From positions 85,228-149,227 of the forward strand of contig DASQSE010000124.1 of NCBI GenBank assembly GCA_035642535.1: a stretch of 64,000 nt of DNA, in the 5' to 3' direction. Below the pieces are notes generated by a model. It was not told the DNA's origin. It saw only the letters and a program-made list of their open reading frames with translations, and did no database searches. Origin of the DNA: Jatrophihabitans sp035642535. GTDB taxonomy: Bacteria > Actinomycetota > Actinomycetes > Mycobacteriales > Jatrophihabitantaceae. The position numbers and the translations under genes are program-made. Below, in pieces: positions 62,740 through 64,000 of the stretch (within the stretch, counting starts at the first letter, position 1; each line of letters opens with the position of its first letter).

Positions 62740-62831
62740 GGATGCCTCCTTGTTCAGGCGTTGCATGAGCAATGGTCCGCACCTGAACTGTGACCGAACG
62801 CAGCGCCGACTGTGAGCCGGCTGTTGGTCGC

Positions 62832-63284
62832 TCAAGCCGTGAGCTGCGCCGTGCCGTGCGCAACGACTCGCGCGTGCCAAACCGTGGGCTCACAGTCGGG
62901 TCCGTTTGGTTGGAACTTGCGCGTGTGAGCGACGGTGGATCCCGCAAAGACCTTGCGCGAATTCGCAGCCATCCTTACCGCGATTGTCACGTCGGAATCG
63001 ACCGGCACGTTCGGCACGGCGACGAACAGACCATGCTCAGCCACTCGGATCAGCCTGGTCGCGTGATACGCCTGCGTGCCGCATCGGCCCTCGACGCAGG
63101 CCGTGATCGACAGCTCCCCGGAGGCCGGCATACCAACGTCGTCAAAGCCGACCTCCACACCGTCGTCGGCGCCGATCGCGGTGCACGGGCCGTGCGACCC
63201 CGACGAGCAGGCAGACGCGATGAGCCCGATCGCCACGACGGATGCCATGCCGATCCGTCTGGTTCGGATCCCGAGGAGCTTCAT
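62832..63284 (-). CDS. Predicted secreted lipoprotein of unknown function
   Basis: A 150-residue protein with a lipoprotein signal (SVVAIGLIASACSSG, Cys near 26). The body has five more cysteines (GPCTAIG, ITACVEGRCGTQ, NGPDCEPTVW) and a beta-sandwich-like alternation. I do not recognise the family. The ATG at 63284 (MKLLGIR) is preferred because it puts the signal at the N-terminus; a longer frame is possible. Confidence 0.75.
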   Translation of the reverse strand: MKLLGIRTRRIGMASVVAIGLIASACSSGSHGPCTAIGADDGVEVGFDDVGMPASGELSITACVEGRCGTQAYHATRLIRVAEHGLFVAVPNVPVDSDVTIAVRMAANSRKVFAGSTVAHTRKFQPNGPDCEPTVWHARVVAHGTAQLTA

Positions 63285-63379
63285 ATGTGACGACCCTGGA
63301 CCGAAGCCGATCCGGCAGCAACCCGCATGGATCATGTCAAGATCACTTTGATCAGTCGTGATGCCAGGGATGGGCTGCC

Positions 63380-63610
63380 GTGCCCGATCAGTACACGATG
63401 GCGCGCAACGAGCACGAGTACGAGCGAGTACGCCGGCAGGCCGACCTGTGGGCGCCGGCGACCCGCAGCCTCTTCGTGCTCGCGGGCGTCGGACCGGGCG
63501 ATCAGGCGCTCGACGTCGGCTGCGGGCTGTCGCCGGTCACCGACGCTTGGGTGAAGGCGCGGAAGATCATCGTCGACGTGTTCGACACCGCTGGGCGCGA
63601 GCGCCTGCCG
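63380..63610 (+). pseudogene. SAM-dependent methyltransferase remnant
   Basis: From GTG 63380 the first 50 codons read like the start of a class I methyltransferase: HEYERVRRQADLWAPATRSLFVLAGVGPGDQALDVGCGL, the latter being motif I. Immediately afterwards the family pattern is lost (SPVTDAWVKARKIIVDVFDTAGRERLPL), and the frame runs on open against the gene on the other strand to the window end. The body of the enzyme (motifs II-IV) is missing, so I read it as an internally deleted pseudogene. The right boundary is arbitrary. Confidence 0.5.
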
Positions 63611-64000
63611 TTATGCGGCGAGCAACCGCTCGAAGAACGAGCGGTAGCGCTGCAGACCCTGCCGCAGATCCTCGGTGGAGATCGTCTCCTGCTCGCTCCA
63701 GCGGGCCTCGAGCCGCTCGTGCTCCTCGGCGAAACGGCGGGTGAGCCGCTCCATCAACTCGGTGACAAGGGCGTCCGCGTCTTGCATCGCGCGCTTCGGT
63801 TGGTCGACGAACCCGGCTCGGATCTCGCGCCAGCGATTGATCACCGTCTGCAACTCGTCGGCCTCGAACAGTGCCGGGCTCGTCTCCTCGGTGGCCGCGG
63901 GCTCCGGCACGTGCTGCACCGTGTCCTCGGTGGCCGCGGGCTCCGGCACCTGCTGCACCGTGTCCTCGGTGGCCGCGGGCTCCGGCATGTGCTGCGCGGT
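63611..64000 (-). CDS. Coiled-coil protein with 13-residue tandem repeats, partial
   Basis: The C-terminal 126-plus residues of a protein running off the right edge. The visible N-terminal part is a repeat of 13 residues, (M/V)PEPAATEDTVQ(H/Q), three times, encoded by 39-bp DNA repeats from about 63885 on. It then becomes a helical domain, DELQTVINRWREIRAGFVDQPKRAMQDADALVTELMERLTRRFAEEHERLEARW, and ends RYRSFFERLLAA. This last domain occurs in many actinobacterial proteins of unknown function. An ATG at 63988 exists, but the repeat pattern (TAQHMPEP) continues past it, so the real start is outside. Confidence 0.75.
   Translation of the reverse strand, partial: TAQHMPEPAATEDTVQQVPEPAATEDTVQHVPEPAATEETSPALFEADELQTVINRWREIRAGFVDQPKRAMQDADALVTELMERLTRRFAEEHERLEARWSEQETISTEDLRQGLQRYRSFFERLLAA

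Noticed and set aside
63885..64000. Short direct repeats as a possible CRISPR array
   Set aside because: The units are contiguous without unique spacers and lie in frame in a coding sequence.

Overview
This window comes from a high-GC actinomycete chromosome. The evidence is the dense, strongly GC-biased coding, the frequent GTG starts with ATGA/TGATG stop-start overlaps, and a set of actinobacterial families: a WhiB7-like regulator, an F420-type LLM oxidoreductase, an MpaB/DUF2236 protein, a MocR regulator and a DasR-type operator. The genus cannot be fixed from sequence alone. I saw no rRNA, tRNA, CRISPR array, prophage or intact insertion sequence.

Layout. 0-7 kb: the start of a GH63-type glucosidase gene, a LysE exporter, a leftward run of small metabolic genes with LysR and MocR regulators, an AhpD-like protein, a WhiB7-like protein, a DsrC/TusE-family protein and a GNAT acetyltransferase. 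7.3-21.3 kb: a nitrogen-heterocycle catabolic island. It holds a barbiturase-family ring-opening amidohydrolase, a GNAT-like protein and an NCS2 nucleobase permease on the minus strand. Divergent from these run an oxamate-carbamoyltransferase-like trio (DUF2877, FdrA, DUF1116), a three-subunit molybdenum hydroxylase, a carbamate kinase, a haloacid-dehalogenase-like protein and an amidohydrolase. Together they read as hydroxylate the ring, open it, phosphorolyse the ureido group to carbamoyl phosphate, then make ATP. 21.4-33 kb: S9 peptidase, VanX-like dipeptidase, P450 plus alpha/beta hydrolase pair, secreted sialidase-like protein, a CotH / beta-propeller / TIM-barrel trio and a CDF cation transporter. 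33-42 kb: secreted enzymes (GH84 N-acetylglucosaminidase behind a DasR-like operator, penicillin-acylase-family hydrolase, GH3 glycosidase). 42-47.9 kb: tryptophanase, malate synthase, a LacI remnant, small regulatory and stress proteins, an MpaB-like protein and an LLM oxidoreductase.

48-58 kb: a form I aerobic CO dehydrogenase locus. On the minus strand the order is small unknown protein, coxM, coxS, coxL, an XdhC-YHS fusion, coxG, then five tiny one-helix membrane proteins in tight tandem. On the plus strand, divergent, are coxD (MoxR ATPase), coxE (VWA) and two unknown genes. The AYRCSFR active-site loop and the M-S-L order both mark a genuine CO dehydrogenase. 58-64 kb: a class V aminotransferase-fold protein, an L,D-transpeptidase lipoprotein, an acyltransferase 3, a LapA-like protein, a stress protein, a lipoprotein, a methyltransferase remnant and a gene with 13-residue tandem repeats running off the end.

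Across the window lie five copies of an unannotated intergenic palindrome of about 52 bp (ends GTGATCAACAGG / CCTGTTGATC). Other structured non-coding elements are a 66-bp palindrome between coxS and coxL, a 16-bp-stem hairpin between the permease and the GNAT-like gene, and two strong hairpins between convergent genes.
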